Notes: a model not told the origin generated them from the letters alone. DNA of 64,000 bases from Demequina salsinemoris (GCF_000974805.1 NZ_BBQZ01000001.1:62001-126000); one strand, 5' to 3'; shown: positions 45,427 through 55,095, counted from the first letter of the stretch. Made by a program: numbers and translations.

Positions 45427-46270
45427 GGTTCCTCTCTCGGCGCCTGTGGCAGGGGCGGCCACGGCACTAGCGTCACCCGAAGTCTAGTGGTCGAGGGGGT
45501 GCGAGCACGACCCCTCCGCGTCGAATCCTTGCATCGTTACAGGCGCGTGATCGTCCCGGCGTGAAGGGACGCGCTGACCACGCCTGAGAACTGGGCTCAA
45601 TCTCCGCCCATGGCGCCGATTAGCAGGAATGACAATCGTCGACGGTGCCCTCCTCCAAGCCCACGTCGCGCCGAGCCGCCTAGGCGTTGGAATGCACGTC
45701 GAGGGAGGGTGCGAATGCAACGTTGCATTGGGGAGTCTCGGGCTTCGCTTCGGGCCGCTGGCGGTGCGCGGGTCGGACCTCGACCACGCGATGCGGCTCT
45801 GGCGCGAGAGTGCCCCATCGTCGCACATCGACGGAGCGTCGCGACTCCGTGACAAGGGTGGTCCGAGCGCCATCCTCGAGAACTGCTCTACAACGTTGTA
45901 AGCAAATTGCGCCCGGCGGAGTCCGATTTGGACGATTCTGGGCGCCCGAAGCGGAGGTTGCCAGGCCCGGCTCGCGAAGCGCGCCAGGGTGTCACTCACG
46001 TCACACTCGAGCAGCGTCGTAAAAAGTACCTGCTAAATGCCGTGTCACATCGATGTAGACCGAATCGTGACATGACCTGACTTGACCCAGGCAGGTCGGT
46101 GTGTCACAGTTCCATCGTTGTAAATAACCCGGACGCCGGTGATCCACACCGGCAACGGCCAGCACAGAGGTCAAAGAGGACCCGCGGGAGCGGAACCGGC
46201 ATCGCAGATGCAGCTCCCAGGGTCGGGCGGGGCCTCACTACCTATCAATGATGATCAGGGAGGAAAGAAG
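45427..46270. promoter_or_regulatory. Divergent control region between LacI 2 and importer 2, with five operator-like sites
   Basis: The 844-bp gap contains TTGCATCGTTACA (45529-45541), AATGCAACGTTGCATT (45714-45729, perfect), TACAACGTTGTA (45889-45900, perfect), ACATCGATGT (46047-46056, perfect) and CATCGTTGTA (46113-46122). TTGACC (46082) lies between the last two and may be a -35 box. Both operator types (TGCA and TGTA ends) occur. I see no gene; the open frames in the gap are low-quality and lack ribosome-binding sites. Confidence 0.7.
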
Positions 46271-47668
46271 ATGAGGAAGAACGTTCTGGCGGCTGGTGCA
46301 GTCGCCATGGCGGGCGCCCTGGCGCTCACCGCCTGCAGCTCCGGCGGAGCGGACGAGGGCACGGTCGTCGGCGACGGCGAGGGCGTCGAGCTCACGTTCA
46401 TGTACCGCGGAAGCGACTACGACAAGGCTGCCTACGAGACCGCCATCACGGCGTTCACGGAGGAGACCGGCGCCACGGTGAAGATGATCATCACCGACGC
46501 AGACCAGTACAGCACCAAGCTTCAGGCCGCCATCGCCGGCGGCAACGTTCCCGACGTCTTCTACGTGGACCCCGCGAACATGATGGGCTACGTCTACGCT
46601 GACGTCCTCGCGGACCTGACCGACCTGGTCCCGCAGGAGACCGTCGACAACCTGTGGTCCTTCGGCGTCGACGCCTACCGCTTCAACGTCGAGACCGGCG
46701 CTCGCGGCCAGGAGGGCGACCCGTTCTATGCGCTGCCCAAGGACGTCGGCCCCTTCGCCTTCGGCTACAACACGGTGCTGTTCGACGAGGCCGGCCTGGA
46801 CTACCCGGACCCGTCCGAGCCCATGACCTTCGACGAGTTCGTCGAGCTGTGCAAGGCGCTCACCCTCGACACCGACGGTGACGGCGAGCTCGACCAGTGG
46901 GGCACCGGCCTCAACGTGACCTGGAACTCGCAGGCCTTCATCTGGGGCGCCGGCGCGGACTGGATCTCCGACGACAAGAAGACCGTCACGGTCGACACCC
47001 CGGAGTTCGCCGAGGCGCTCCAGTGGTTCGCCGACCTGGGCCTGGTCGAGGGCGTGACGCCTTCGGTCGAGCAGGCGCAGACCCTCGACACCTACCAGCG
47101 CTGGATGGCCGGCGAGATCGGCTTCTTCCCGGTCGCCCCGTGGGACATCGCGACGTACAACGCGGTCGCCGAGGAGAACCCCGACGAGTTCGGCTACGCC
47201 ATGATCCCCTACCCCGTCGCGAACGAGGGTGACGACTGGTCGACCTGGCTCGGCTCGCTCGGCATCGGTGTCTCGGCTCAGTCCGAGAACGTCGAGCTCG
47301 CCGCGAAGCTCGCCGAGTACCTCTCGACCGACCTGGACGCGCAGAAGACCCTGGCCGCCGGCCAGATCCAGATCCCGAACCTCATCGACTACGCCGAGGG
47401 TGACTGGATCACGACCGACGCCACCGAGACCGGCTGGCCCGAGAACTCGCAGATCTTCCTCGACATCGCGATGGAGAAGGGCCGTCCGCTCCCGGCGACC
47501 TACACCTACACCCCGGAGTGGTACGACAACTTCTGGATCGGCATCGAGAACGTCGTGGACAACGGCTCCGTGACCGCCGAGGACTTCCTCGCGGACAAGC
47601 AGGAGGAGATGCAGAAGCTCCTCGACCAGTCGTGGACCTCGGCCGAGGCCGCCAAGGCCCAGGGCTAA
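46271..47668 (+). CDS. Sugar ABC importer 2, lipoprotein substrate-binding protein
   Basis: A 465-residue CUT1-family binding protein with a signal peptide and lipobox LTAC (C22). The mature domain contains AAIAGGNVPDVFYVDPANM and a long C-terminal half (SLGIGVSAQSENVELAAKLAEYL) typical of the family. It differs strongly from the importer 1 protein, so the two probably bind different oligosaccharides. The ATG follows GGGAGGAAAGAAG. Confidence 0.93.
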   Translation: MRKNVLAAGAVAMAGALALTACSSGGADEGTVVGDGEGVELTFMYRGSDYDKAAYETAITAFTEETGATVKMIITDADQYSTKLQAAIAGGNVPDVFYVDPANMMGYVYADVLADLTDLVPQETVDNLWSFGVDAYRFNVETGARGQEGDPFYALPKDVGPFAFGYNTVLFDEAGLDYPDPSEPMTFDEFVELCKALTLDTDGDGELDQWGTGLNVTWNSQAFIWGAGADWISDDKKTVTVDTPEFAEALQWFADLGLVEGVTPSVEQAQTLDTYQRWMAGEIGFFPVAPWDIATYNAVAEENPDEFGYAMIPYPVANEGDDWSTWLGSLGIGVSAQSENVELAAKLAEYLSTDLDAQKTLAAGQIQIPNLIDYAEGDWITTDATETGWPENSQIFLDIAMEKGRPLPATYTYTPEWYDNFWIGIENVVDNGSVTAEDFLADKQEEMQKLLDQSWTSAEAAKAQG

Positions 47669-47687
47669 GCAGCACTGAAGCGAAGGT

Positions 47688-47715
47688 GGGGGCCGCCGCC
47701 ACGGCGGCGGCCCCC
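47688..47715 (+). promoter_or_regulatory. Hairpin between binding protein and permease genes of importer 2
   Basis: GGGGGCCGCCG and CGGCGGCCCCC form an 11-bp stem (13 bp of inverted sequence), 20 bases after the binding-protein stop. It occupies the same position as the hairpin at 39317 in importer 1 and has no T-run. Confidence 0.7.
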
Positions 47716-47743
47716 GCTCTCGCGAGAACGTTAAGGACAGATC

Positions 47744-48697
47744 ATGGAAACTTCAGCTCCCACCGCTGAGACCAGCGTGTGGTCCAAGGAGGACCGGAAG
47801 GCCTCCCGCAAGGCCAACGCCAAGCTTCACCGCAAGGAGTACGGGTGGGCCGCGGCCTTCATGGCGGCTCCGGTCATCGGCTGGGTGGTCTTCCTCCTGT
47901 TCCCGATGGCGTTCTCGATCTACGCGTCGTTCACCAACTGGAACGGCATCGGCAACATGACCTTCATCGGTCTCGACAACTACACGAGGCTGCTGCAGGA
48001 CCAGTACTTCTGGAAGGCGCTGTACAACACCGTCTTCTACATGATCGGCATCCCGATCGGCCTCGCGCTCTCGCTGCTGCTCGCGCTCGCGCTGAGCCGC
48101 AAGATCCGCGGCCGCACGTTCTTCCGCACCGTCTACTACATCCCGGTCATCTCGTCGCTCGCCGCGATCGCGATCCTGTGGCAGTGGGCCTACAACGGCG
48201 ACTTCGGCCTCGTGAACCAGGCGCTCGCGCTCGTCGGCATCGAGGGCCCGAACTGGCTCGCCGATCCGGTGTGGGCCAAGCCTGCGATCATCATCATGAC
48301 CGTCTGGAAGGGCCTCGGCTACTCGATGCTCCTCTACTTGGCCGCCGTGCAGGCAGTGCCGCGCTCGCTGTACGAGGCCGCCGCTCTTGACGGCGCCAAC
48401 GGCTGGAAGCGCTTCACGAAGATCACGTGGCCCATGGTGCGCCCCGTCACCTTCTTCCTCGTCGTGACCAACATCATCGGTGGATCCATGATCTTCACCG
48501 AGATCAACATCATGACCTCGACCGGTGGTCCGTCGTTCAGCACGGCCTCGCTGGTCTGGTACGTCTGGAACCAGGCGTTCCGCAACCTGAGCATGGGCTA
48601 CGCGACCGCGATGGCGCTCGTGCTCGGCATCCTCGTCCTGATCGTCACGGCCATCCAGTTCCGGATGAACGCCAAGAACGACTTCTCGATCGACTGA
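47744..48697 (+). CDS. Sugar ABC importer 2, permease A
   Basis: A 317-residue CUT1 permease with six helices and the EAA loop EAAALDGANGWKRFTKITWPMV. A basic cytoplasmic N-terminus of about 35 residues precedes helix 1. AAGGA lies before the ATG. It pairs with permease B, 17 bp downstream. No ATP-binding protein is encoded in this operon either. Confidence 0.93.
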   Translation: METSAPTAETSVWSKEDRKASRKANAKLHRKEYGWAAAFMAAPVIGWVVFLLFPMAFSIYASFTNWNGIGNMTFIGLDNYTRLLQDQYFWKALYNTVFYMIGIPIGLALSLLLALALSRKIRGRTFFRTVYYIPVISSLAAIAILWQWAYNGDFGLVNQALALVGIEGPNWLADPVWAKPAIIIMTVWKGLGYSMLLYLAAVQAVPRSLYEAAALDGANGWKRFTKITWPMVRPVTFFLVVTNIIGGSMIFTEINIMTSTGGPSFSTASLVWYVWNQAFRNLSMGYATAMALVLGILVLIVTAIQFRMNAKNDFSID

Positions 48698-48714
48698 GGC
48701 AAAGGAGAATCACG

Positions 48715-49677
48715 ATGAGCCTCAACTCGAACACGGCCACAGCGGCCTCCGGCGCGCTCGCCAACGCAGGTGAGCCGGACCGGATCGACGACAACCCGGC
48801 CCCCAAGCTCAAGCGCAGCGGTCTCTTCAAGAAGTCGGGCGCGACGCAGGAGAGCCCCCTCGTCAACATGGTCCTCACGGTCGTGCTGTCGCTGGGCGCG
48901 ATCGTCATGGCCGCCCCGCTGGTGTGGATGGTGTCCACGTCGCTCAAGACGAAGGACGCGGTCTACTCGCTGCCGCCGCAGTGGATCCCTGACCCCTGGA
49001 TGTGGGACACCTACGCGCGCGTCTTCGACGACACCTACGTCCTGTCCGGCATCAAGAACTCGCTGATCGTCGCCGTCACGGTGACCGTGGTCGGCACGGT
49101 GTTCTCATCCCTCGCCGCGTTCGCGCTCGCGAAGATGAGGCTGCCCGGCAAGAACGCGATCTTCATCATGCTGCTGTCCGGCATGATGGTGCCGTTCCCG
49201 ACCCTGATGATCCCGCAGTTCGTGCTCTTCTCGAAGCTCGGCTGGGTCGACACCCTGCTCCCGCTGATCGTGCCGGTCATCCTCGGCAACGTCATCATGA
49301 TCTTCTTCCTCCGCCAGTACCTGCACAACGTGCCGGACTCGCTGGTCGAGGCCGCGAAGATCGACGGCGCCTCGTACTGGAAGATCTTCTGGACCATGAT
49401 CTTCCCGCTCATCCGTCCCGCGGTCGCCGCGCAGTTCATCCTGTGGTTCATGGCGGTGTGGAACGACTACCTCGCGCCGATCATCTACCTGAACTCGCCT
49501 GAGAAGCAGACCCTCCAGGTCGTCATCGCGAACATGAACGTCCAGTACGCGACGCAGCGCGACTACCCGCTCATCATGGGCGCCTCGGTGGTCTCGGTGA
49601 TCCCGATCCTGATCGTCTTCCTGATCTTCCAGCGGCAGATCATCGAGTCGATCGCCCTGACCGGGTCGAAGACCTGA
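48715..49677 (+). CDS. Sugar ABC importer 2, permease B
   Basis: A 320-residue CUT1 permease of the MalG type with an extended cytoplasmic N-terminus (about 45 residues) and six helices. The EAA loop reads EAAKIDGASYWKIFWTMIFPL. AAGGAG precedes the ATG at optimal spacing. A GH43 gene begins one base after its stop codon. Confidence 0.93.
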   Translation: MSLNSNTATAASGALANAGEPDRIDDNPAPKLKRSGLFKKSGATQESPLVNMVLTVVLSLGAIVMAAPLVWMVSTSLKTKDAVYSLPPQWIPDPWMWDTYARVFDDTYVLSGIKNSLIVAVTVTVVGTVFSSLAAFALAKMRLPGKNAIFIMLLSGMMVPFPTLMIPQFVLFSKLGWVDTLLPLIVPVILGNVIMIFFLRQYLHNVPDSLVEAAKIDGASYWKIFWTMIFPLIRPAVAAQFILWFMAVWNDYLAPIIYLNSPEKQTLQVVIANMNVQYATQRDYPLIMGASVVSVIPILIVFLIFQRQIIESIALTGSKT

Positions 49678-49678
49678 C

Positions 49679-51028
49679 ATGAGCAACGACCAGCTTGCGG
49701 GCCCGGCGATCGCCGGGCCCGCGGGCCTTTCACGGCCCGAACCGTCCACGTGGGGCGCGCGCAACGCGCACGACCCGACCGCGGTGCGCGACTCCGACGG
49801 CGTGTACTGGCTCTTCTCGACCGACGCCGACGCGGACGGCCCCCTGCGGGCCTCCGGCGCCCAGATCCGCCGGTCCGCAGACCTGGTGAGCTGGGAGTTC
49901 GTGGGCTGCGCGCTCGACGGCGTGCCCGGCCCCGCGAGGGACTGGGCGAGCGCCGAGGGTCTCTGGGCCCCCGACGTCGTCCCCGTCGAGACCGCCGCCG
50001 GAACCGAGTGGCGCATGTACTACTCGGCGTCGTCGTTCGGCTCCCGCACCTCAGCGATCGGCCTGGCCGTCGCGCCGCATCCGAGCGGCCCGTGGGAGGA
50101 CCGCGGCATCGTGGTCGCAACCGAGCACGACCGCGACGGCCACAACGCTATCGACGCCCAGCTGGTCGTCGACGGCGACCGGCACCACATGGTCTACGGC
50201 TCGTTCTTCGGTGGGCTGCACATCCTCGAGATCGACCCGGCGACCGGCTTCGCGCTCACGGCGCCGGCACCCGGCGAGCCCGCCGCGGATCTCGGCACGC
50301 TCATCGCGCGACGACCGAAGTCGGTCGACACCGCGATCGAGGGGCCGTACATCGTCCCCCGACCCGGGGGTGGCTGGGCCCTGATCGTGTCGTACGACTC
50401 GCTCGTCAACACGTATCACGTGCGCGTCGCCGTCTCCGATGACCTCTACGGGCCCTACGTGGATCCGGCCGGCCGCGAGATGACCGACCTGGACGCCGAC
50501 CCGCTCGAGGTGGGGCTGGCCGTGCTCGCGAGCCACCGTCTCGAGGGCGCCGAGCGCGGGATCCTCGCGCCGGGGCACGCGTCGGTGCTCACGGAGGAGA
50601 CCCACCAGGTGCTCATCCACCACACCCGCTTCGCGGAGACCCCGACCCAGCATGAGGTGCAGGCGCGGCGTCTCGTCTGGACGCACGAGGGTTGGCCCCT
50701 CGTCTCCGTCCAGCCGTGGGCGGGCGCGCATGAGGACGACGACGAGTCGACCTGGCCCGCGGACCTCGCCGCGTTGCGCGGCAAGTGGGAGATCGTGGAC
50801 TGGAGCCTTCCGACGGAGGCCGTCCAGGAGTCGCGCCGCATCACCGTCATGGACGATGCGCTCGAGGGCCTGGTCGCTCACGGCCGCGGCCGCTTCACTC
50901 GCGAGGGCGACGCGCCCGTGGACGCCGTCGTGTTCCCCGCGTGGGACTCGGTGCGTCAGCAGGCCACGCTCTGCTTCGTCGCACGTGGGCCGAAGGGCAC
51001 GGCGCTCGCCGGAACCAAGGTGGGATGA
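49679..51028 (+). CDS. Cytoplasmic GH43 arabinanase/arabinosidase
   Basis: A 449-residue GH43 enzyme: base D32 in NAHDPTAV, pKa-modulating Asp in GHNAIDAQLVVDG, acid Glu in TAIEGPYIV. The propeller (about 25-325) is followed by a C-terminal beta-domain of about 110 residues. Unlike the GH43 at 33164 it has no membrane helix, so it should act on imported oligosaccharides. The extended form suggests an exo- or endo-acting arabinanase, which cannot be decided here. It ends overlapping the DUF624 gene. Confidence 0.85.
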   Translation: MSNDQLAGPAIAGPAGLSRPEPSTWGARNAHDPTAVRDSDGVYWLFSTDADADGPLRASGAQIRRSADLVSWEFVGCALDGVPGPARDWASAEGLWAPDVVPVETAAGTEWRMYYSASSFGSRTSAIGLAVAPHPSGPWEDRGIVVATEHDRDGHNAIDAQLVVDGDRHHMVYGSFFGGLHILEIDPATGFALTAPAPGEPAADLGTLIARRPKSVDTAIEGPYIVPRPGGGWALIVSYDSLVNTYHVRVAVSDDLYGPYVDPAGREMTDLDADPLEVGLAVLASHRLEGAERGILAPGHASVLTEETHQVLIHHTRFAETPTQHEVQARRLVWTHEGWPLVSVQPWAGAHEDDDESTWPADLAALRGKWEIVDWSLPTEAVQESRRITVMDDALEGLVAHGRGRFTREGDAPVDAVVFPAWDSVRQQATLCFVARGPKGTALAGTKVG

Positions 51029-51744
51029 TGGCTCTCGTGGACCAGCAAGGCAATCGAGCACAGCGGCGCGCGCGCAAGCGGCTGACGCCGCTCGAGGGCT
51101 CGCCGGTCGACGCCTCGGAGATCCCGGGCTGGTCCGGCCGGATCATGGTGTGGCTGCGCGTCGCCGCGCAGCTCGTCGCGATCCAGCTCCTGCTCGTCGC
51201 CGGCACCGCGCTCGGCCTCGGCATCCTGGGGTTGGGGCCGGCCTCCGTCGCGGGTTCCACGCTGCTCAGGCGCATCGTCGACGGTGACCCGTCCGACTCG
51301 ATCTGGACGGACTTCTGGGGCATCTACCGGGCCCAGTTCCGCAGGGCGGCCGCGGTGACAGCGCCGTTCATCCTCGTGATCGGCCTCTCGTGGTACGAGG
51401 TGCTGATCCTCCTGACGAACTCGGCCGGGACGATCGGAGCGATCCTCATCGGCGCGGTGCTCGCGGTCGGCGGCTACGCGGTCGCGTGCCTCGCCTACGC
51501 CCCGCACGTGCTGCGTCGGTACACGGATCCCGTGGGACCGTCGCTGCGCTTCGTGTCCGTGTCGGCGCTGCTGTCGCCGCTGACCGCCATCGGCTGCATC
51601 GTCACCACGGTGGCGTTGACGGTCATCGGCTTCAAGCTCCTGCCCGTCCTCGTGCTCGCCGGCCTGTCGATCCCGCTCCTGATGACCGGGCTCCTCGTGG
51701 ACAGGTGGCTCGACAAGGTCGACGCGCGCGGGTCCGTGGCCTAG
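51025..51744 (+). CDS. DUF624 (YesL-like) membrane protein
   Basis: A 239-residue protein with five or six helices. The first hydrophobic segment (about 45-72) is followed by FWGIYRAQFRRAA, matching the DUF624/YesL family, which is found almost only inside glycan-utilisation operons with CUT1 importers. The function is unknown; a helper role for the importer has been suggested. Two ATGs overlap (51025 and 51028) with AAGGTGGG upstream. It is the last gene of the importer 2 operon. Confidence 0.83.
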   Translation: MMALVDQQGNRAQRRARKRLTPLEGSPVDASEIPGWSGRIMVWLRVAAQLVAIQLLLVAGTALGLGILGLGPASVAGSTLLRRIVDGDPSDSIWTDFWGIYRAQFRRAAAVTAPFILVIGLSWYEVLILLTNSAGTIGAILIGAVLAVGGYAVACLAYAPHVLRRYTDPVGPSLRFVSVSALLSPLTAIGCIVTTVALTVIGFKLLPVLVLAGLSIPLLMTGLLVDRWLDKVDARGSVA

Positions 51745-51855
51745 CGGGCCGAGGCCGTTCCCGCGTCGTAGAACTCCCTCCTACCTCCCCCTTTTCATCC
51801 GGTTTGCGAACCGCTAGGGTCGGAGCGAGCGGCGATTGCGTCCAAGGGAGGGCCG

Positions 51856-52071
51856 ATGTTCGTGCGATGGGGCTGGGTTGCGGTCGCGTTGGGAACGCTG
51901 GCCCTCGGAGTGCTGCTCTTCTTCACACGGACCGCTCAATCGTGCGCGTCGGGAGGGTCCGACTCGTGCGGCGCGACGCCGGTCGACCAGCTCGGGACGG
52001 CCGTCATCGCGGTCGCGGTGTCTGCGGTGGTCCTGTACTCGCTCGGCCGGGCGTTCCGGGACCCGGACTGA
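51856..52071 (+). CDS. 71-residue two-helix membrane protein
   Basis: A short protein with two hydrophobic helices (about 4-22 and 46-64) joined by a loop with two cysteines (SCASGGSDSCG). CCAAGGGAGGGCCG before the ATG is a strong ribosome-binding site, which argues that it is real. The cysteine loop would lie outside the membrane and could form a disulfide. No family recognised. It is separated from the DUF624 gene by 111 bp. Confidence 0.65.
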   Translation: MFVRWGWVAVALGTLALGVLLFFTRTAQSCASGGSDSCGATPVDQLGTAVIAVAVSAVVLYSLGRAFRDPD

Positions 52072-52073
52072 CG

Positions 52074-52090
52074 GCGCGCTACCAGCGCGC
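52074..52090. terminator. Hairpin between convergent genes
   Basis: GCGCGCT and AGCGCGC form a 7-bp stem with loop ACC, between the 71-residue membrane protein gene and LacI regulator 3. A short but well-placed terminator. Confidence 0.5.
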
Positions 52091-52101
52091 TCCCGCCGGC
52101 G

Positions 52102-53127
52102 TCACGCCTCGGTGGACTCGCGCGCGATCACCGAGTAGTCGGTGATGACGCGGCGGAACGGCTCGTCGTCACCCGCGATGCGCGACAGCAGCAGGTCCAC
52201 GGCGGTCTCCGCGATCTGCTCACGACCGGGGGAGATCGTCGACAGCGAAGGCGCCGAGTACTGCGAGTCCTCGATGTCGTCGAAGCCGATCACCGCGATC
52301 TGGCCGGGGACGTCGATGCCGCGCGCGTGAAGCGTGCGCAGCGCGCCGAGCGCCATCGCGTCGTTGAGGCCGAAGATCGCGTCGACCTCGACGCCCGAGT
52401 CCAGCAGGGCCGCGGTGGAGTCCGCGCCGGTCTGGCGGTGCCACAGCCCGCCCTCGATGATGAGGTCGGTGTCGAGCGGGATCCCGTTGGCGGCGAGAGC
52501 CGCCTGGTAGCCGAGCATGCGCAGCGCGGCGGAGCCCATGGACTCGCCGTGGTGCGCACCGATCACGGCGATGCGTCGTCGTCCCTGGTCGATGAGGTGC
52601 TGCGTGGCCGCGCGCGCGGCGTCGACGTTGTTCATCGTGACGTGGTCCCAGTCGCCTCCGAAGATGCGCTCACCGAGGACGACGAGCGGGTAGTCGACCT
52701 TGAGAGCCTGGGCGTCGTCGGGGCCGAGCTCGAGGGGCGAGAAGATCAGGCCGTCCGTGAGCTGGCGACGGTCGGAGGTGAGGACGTCGAGCTCGTGCTG
52801 GCGGCCGCCGCTCGTCTGCTCGATGAGGACGACGATGCCGCGGGCCTCGGCCGCGCGGATGACCGAGTCGGCGAGCTCCGCGAAGTAGGGGAGCGAGAGC
52901 TCGGGCAGCGCGAGACCGATGATGCCGGTGCGGCCCTGGCGCAGGTGGCGGGCCGAGAAGTTCATGCGGTAGCCGAGCTTGTCGATCGCCTCCTCGACCT
53001 TGGCGCGCGTGGACGGACGGATATGCGGGTAGTCGTTGACCACGTTGGACACGGTCTTGATGCTGACGCCCGCCTCGAGCGCGACGTCGTTCATCGTGAC
53101 GGTGCCGTTGGTGCCGGTGCCGGCCAT
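52102..53127 (-). CDS. LacI-family regulator 3 (I-K-N recognition helix)
   Basis: A 341-residue repressor with AGVSIKTVSNVVND in the recognition helix, the same type as regulator 1, and hinge SARHLRQG. The sensor domain is typical (YFAELADSVIRAAEARGIVVLIEQ; FGLNDAMALGALRTLHARGIDVPGQ). Its ATG overlaps the GH127 stop by one base, so it is expressed from the GH127 promoter and probably represses it through the TATCGATGTA site at 55085. The inducer is probably an arabinoside. Confidence 0.92.
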   Translation of the reverse strand: MAGTGTNGTVTMNDVALEAGVSIKTVSNVVNDYPHIRPSTRAKVEEAIDKLGYRMNFSARHLRQGRTGIIGLALPELSLPYFAELADSVIRAAEARGIVVLIEQTSGGRQHELDVLTSDRRQLTDGLIFSPLELGPDDAQALKVDYPLVVLGERIFGGDWDHVTMNNVDAARAATQHLIDQGRRRIAVIGAHHGESMGSAALRMLGYQAALAANGIPLDTDLIIEGGLWHRQTGADSTAALLDSGVEVDAIFGLNDAMALGALRTLHARGIDVPGQIAVIGFDDIEDSQYSAPSLSTISPGREQIAETAVDLLLSRIAGDDEPFRRVITDYSVIARESTEA

Positions 53128-55052
53128 CAGCGGCCCTCGTCCACGGGGATCCAGACACGCATCGCGCCCTGGCCGCGGTTCGCCCACCGCGCGTAGGGCA
53201 CCGCGCGCAGGTCGAACTGCACCGGGTCCGGGTCCTTCGCCGCGACGTCCGTCAGTCGCAGGGACGTGCCCAGCGGCACGTGGGTGGCGGGCCTCACGAC
53301 GCCGGTCGCGATCACGGTGGCACCGGCCCGGATGTCCTCCAGGGCGGGACCCACGCGGGGGGCCTCGGACGCGTCGATGCGCACGTCCTCGAGCACCACT
53401 CCCTCGGGGGCGTCGACGGTCTCGATGCAGTGCACGACGGGTCCGCGCTGGATCGCGACCGTGCCGCGGACGGCGTCGACGCGGGGGTGCGGCACCATCA
53501 GCTCGGCCGGCATGGGAAGGTCCAGCACGACGGTCGAGCCGTCGTGCACCGAGGCGCGCACGTAGCCGTCCTCGTCGGCGGTCGCGGCCGAGGTTGAGCC
53601 GTCGACCGTGAGCGTCGCATCGTGCGACCAGGCGGGGACGCGAAGCGCGAGAGACTCGAGCGGGCCCGAGACCTCGACGGTGATGCGTCCGTCCCACGGG
53701 TAGTCGGTCGTGACCTTCAGCGTCGTCGCGCCGAGGCGGACCTCGCCCGCCGCGTACAGGTGCAGGCGCGCGTCGGTCTCGGTGCCGGTCGCGACGTAGG
53801 CGCCGAGCGACGCCACCAGGCGCGCGAGGTTCGGCGGGCAGCATGCGCATGCGAACCAGTCGAGGCGCTCGGAGGGCTGGTACTCGCTCGAGCCGTCGTG
53901 GTCGGAGCGCAGCTGGAGCGGGTTCGAGTAGAGGAAGCGCGTGCCGTCGAGCGAGGTGGACGACGCGATGCCGTTGTACAGCGCGCGCTCCATCGCGTCG
54001 GCGTGCTTGGCCCGGCCGGTGGCCAGCAGCATGCGCCAGTTCCAGTGCAGCGAGCTGATCGAGGCGCACGTCTCGGCGTAGGAGCGGTCCGGCGGGAGCT
54101 CGAACGGGTCGCCGAAGGACTCGTCCTTGTGGCGCGAGCCCATGCCGCCGGTGATGTACTCCTTGGTGCCGTGCGCCGAGGCCCACAGGTCCTCGAGGAC
54201 GTCGGCGAGCTCCGCATCGTCCGTCTCCGCGGCGACGTCGGCGATGCCGGCGGCCAGGTACAGCTGGCGGACGGCGTGGCCCGCGGCCTCGCGAGCCTCG
54301 CGCACGGGCAGGTGATCCTGGTGGTAGACGGACTCGAACGGTCCCTGGCCGAGCGCGCCGTGGCCGCGACGCTCGAGCATCGCCACGGTCGCGTCCAGGT
54401 ACTTCTTCTCACCGGTGTGACGGTAGAGCTCGACGAGCGCGGTCTCGATCTCGGGGTGGCCGCCGTAGCCGTCGGGGCGCTCGCAGTCGGGGCCGAAGAG
54501 CTCGACCGCGAGGTCGGCGAAGCGGCGCGCGACCTCGAGCAGGTCGTCGTTGCCGGTCGCGCGCGAGCGGGCGACGGCGGCCTGGACAAGGTGGCCGAGC
54601 ACGTAGAGCTCGTGGCCCCAGCGCATGTCCTCCCACGGTCCCTGGAACTTGCCGGACTGGACGTGGGAGTAGAGGTAGCCGTTCGGCTCCTGGACCTTGT
54701 TCAGCAGCGCGATGGCGTCGCGGGTGAACTGCTCCCAGGGCTGGTCGTCGGGGACGCGCGCGGCCTCCCAGGCGATGGCCTCGAGGGTCTTGTGCAGGTC
54801 GGAGTCGGCGAAGTTGAAGCCGCGGTAGTCCGCGTCGGACTCGCCCACGAGGCGGCGGAGGTTGTCCATGACGCCCGAGGTCTCGAGGCGCTCCACGACG
54901 TGCGGGATGGTCGCCTCGCGATTGAGGCGCTGCCAGGCTCCCAGCTCGCCTGTCGCGTCGAGCGTGGTCGCGCCGATGGCGAGCGGGGTGAGGTCTGCGG
55001 CGGAGGCCGCACGCGCGGCGGGTGCCACCAGGGGTGCTGAAGCGGTGTCCAT
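53127..55052 (-). CDS. GH127 beta-L-arabinofuranosidase
   Basis: A 641-residue (alpha/alpha)6-barrel enzyme. The diagnostic CxCC cluster (C402, C404, C405 in FACACCPPN) supplies the nucleophile Cys, expected to be C404, and zinc ligands. ETCASISSLHWNWRM provides the Glu and Cys that complete the zinc site. Bifidobacterial GH127 removes beta-L-arabinofuranose from arabinobiose in hydroxyproline-rich plant glycoproteins. No signal peptide. It is translated with LacI regulator 3. A second, incomplete GH127 begins at 63543. Confidence 0.93.
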   Translation of the reverse strand: MDTASAPLVAPAARAASAADLTPLAIGATTLDATGELGAWQRLNREATIPHVVERLETSGVMDNLRRLVGESDADYRGFNFADSDLHKTLEAIAWEAARVPDDQPWEQFTRDAIALLNKVQEPNGYLYSHVQSGKFQGPWEDMRWGHELYVLGHLVQAAVARSRATGNDDLLEVARRFADLAVELFGPDCERPDGYGGHPEIETALVELYRHTGEKKYLDATVAMLERRGHGALGQGPFESVYHQDHLPVREAREAAGHAVRQLYLAAGIADVAAETDDAELADVLEDLWASAHGTKEYITGGMGSRHKDESFGDPFELPPDRSYAETCASISSLHWNWRMLLATGRAKHADAMERALYNGIASSTSLDGTRFLYSNPLQLRSDHDGSSEYQPSERLDWFACACCPPNLARLVASLGAYVATGTETDARLHLYAAGEVRLGATTLKVTTDYPWDGRITVEVSGPLESLALRVPAWSHDATLTVDGSTSAATADEDGYVRASVHDGSTVVLDLPMPAELMVPHPRVDAVRGTVAIQRGPVVHCIETVDAPEGVVLEDVRIDASEAPRVGPALEDIRAGATVIATGVVRPATHVPLGTSLRLTDVAAKDPDPVQFDLRAVPYARWANRGQGAMRVWIPVDEGR

Positions 55053-55084
55053 GACGTCCTTGTCCTGACTCGAACCGTGACTTT

Positions 55085-55095
55085 CTATCGATGTA
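55085..55095 (-). promoter_or_regulatory. LacI-type operator upstream of GH127
   Basis: CTATCGATGTA lies 33 bp before the GH127 start. Its core ATCGAT and TGTA end match ACATCGATGT at 46047 and TACATCGTTGTA at 37222. It is the likely site for regulator 3, encoded in the same operon. Confidence 0.6.

Noticed and set aside
45484-46022. Several frames of 70-170 codons in the LacI 2/importer 2 gap
   Set aside because: They overlap each other and the palindromic operators, lack ribosome-binding sites, and have no recognisable content.
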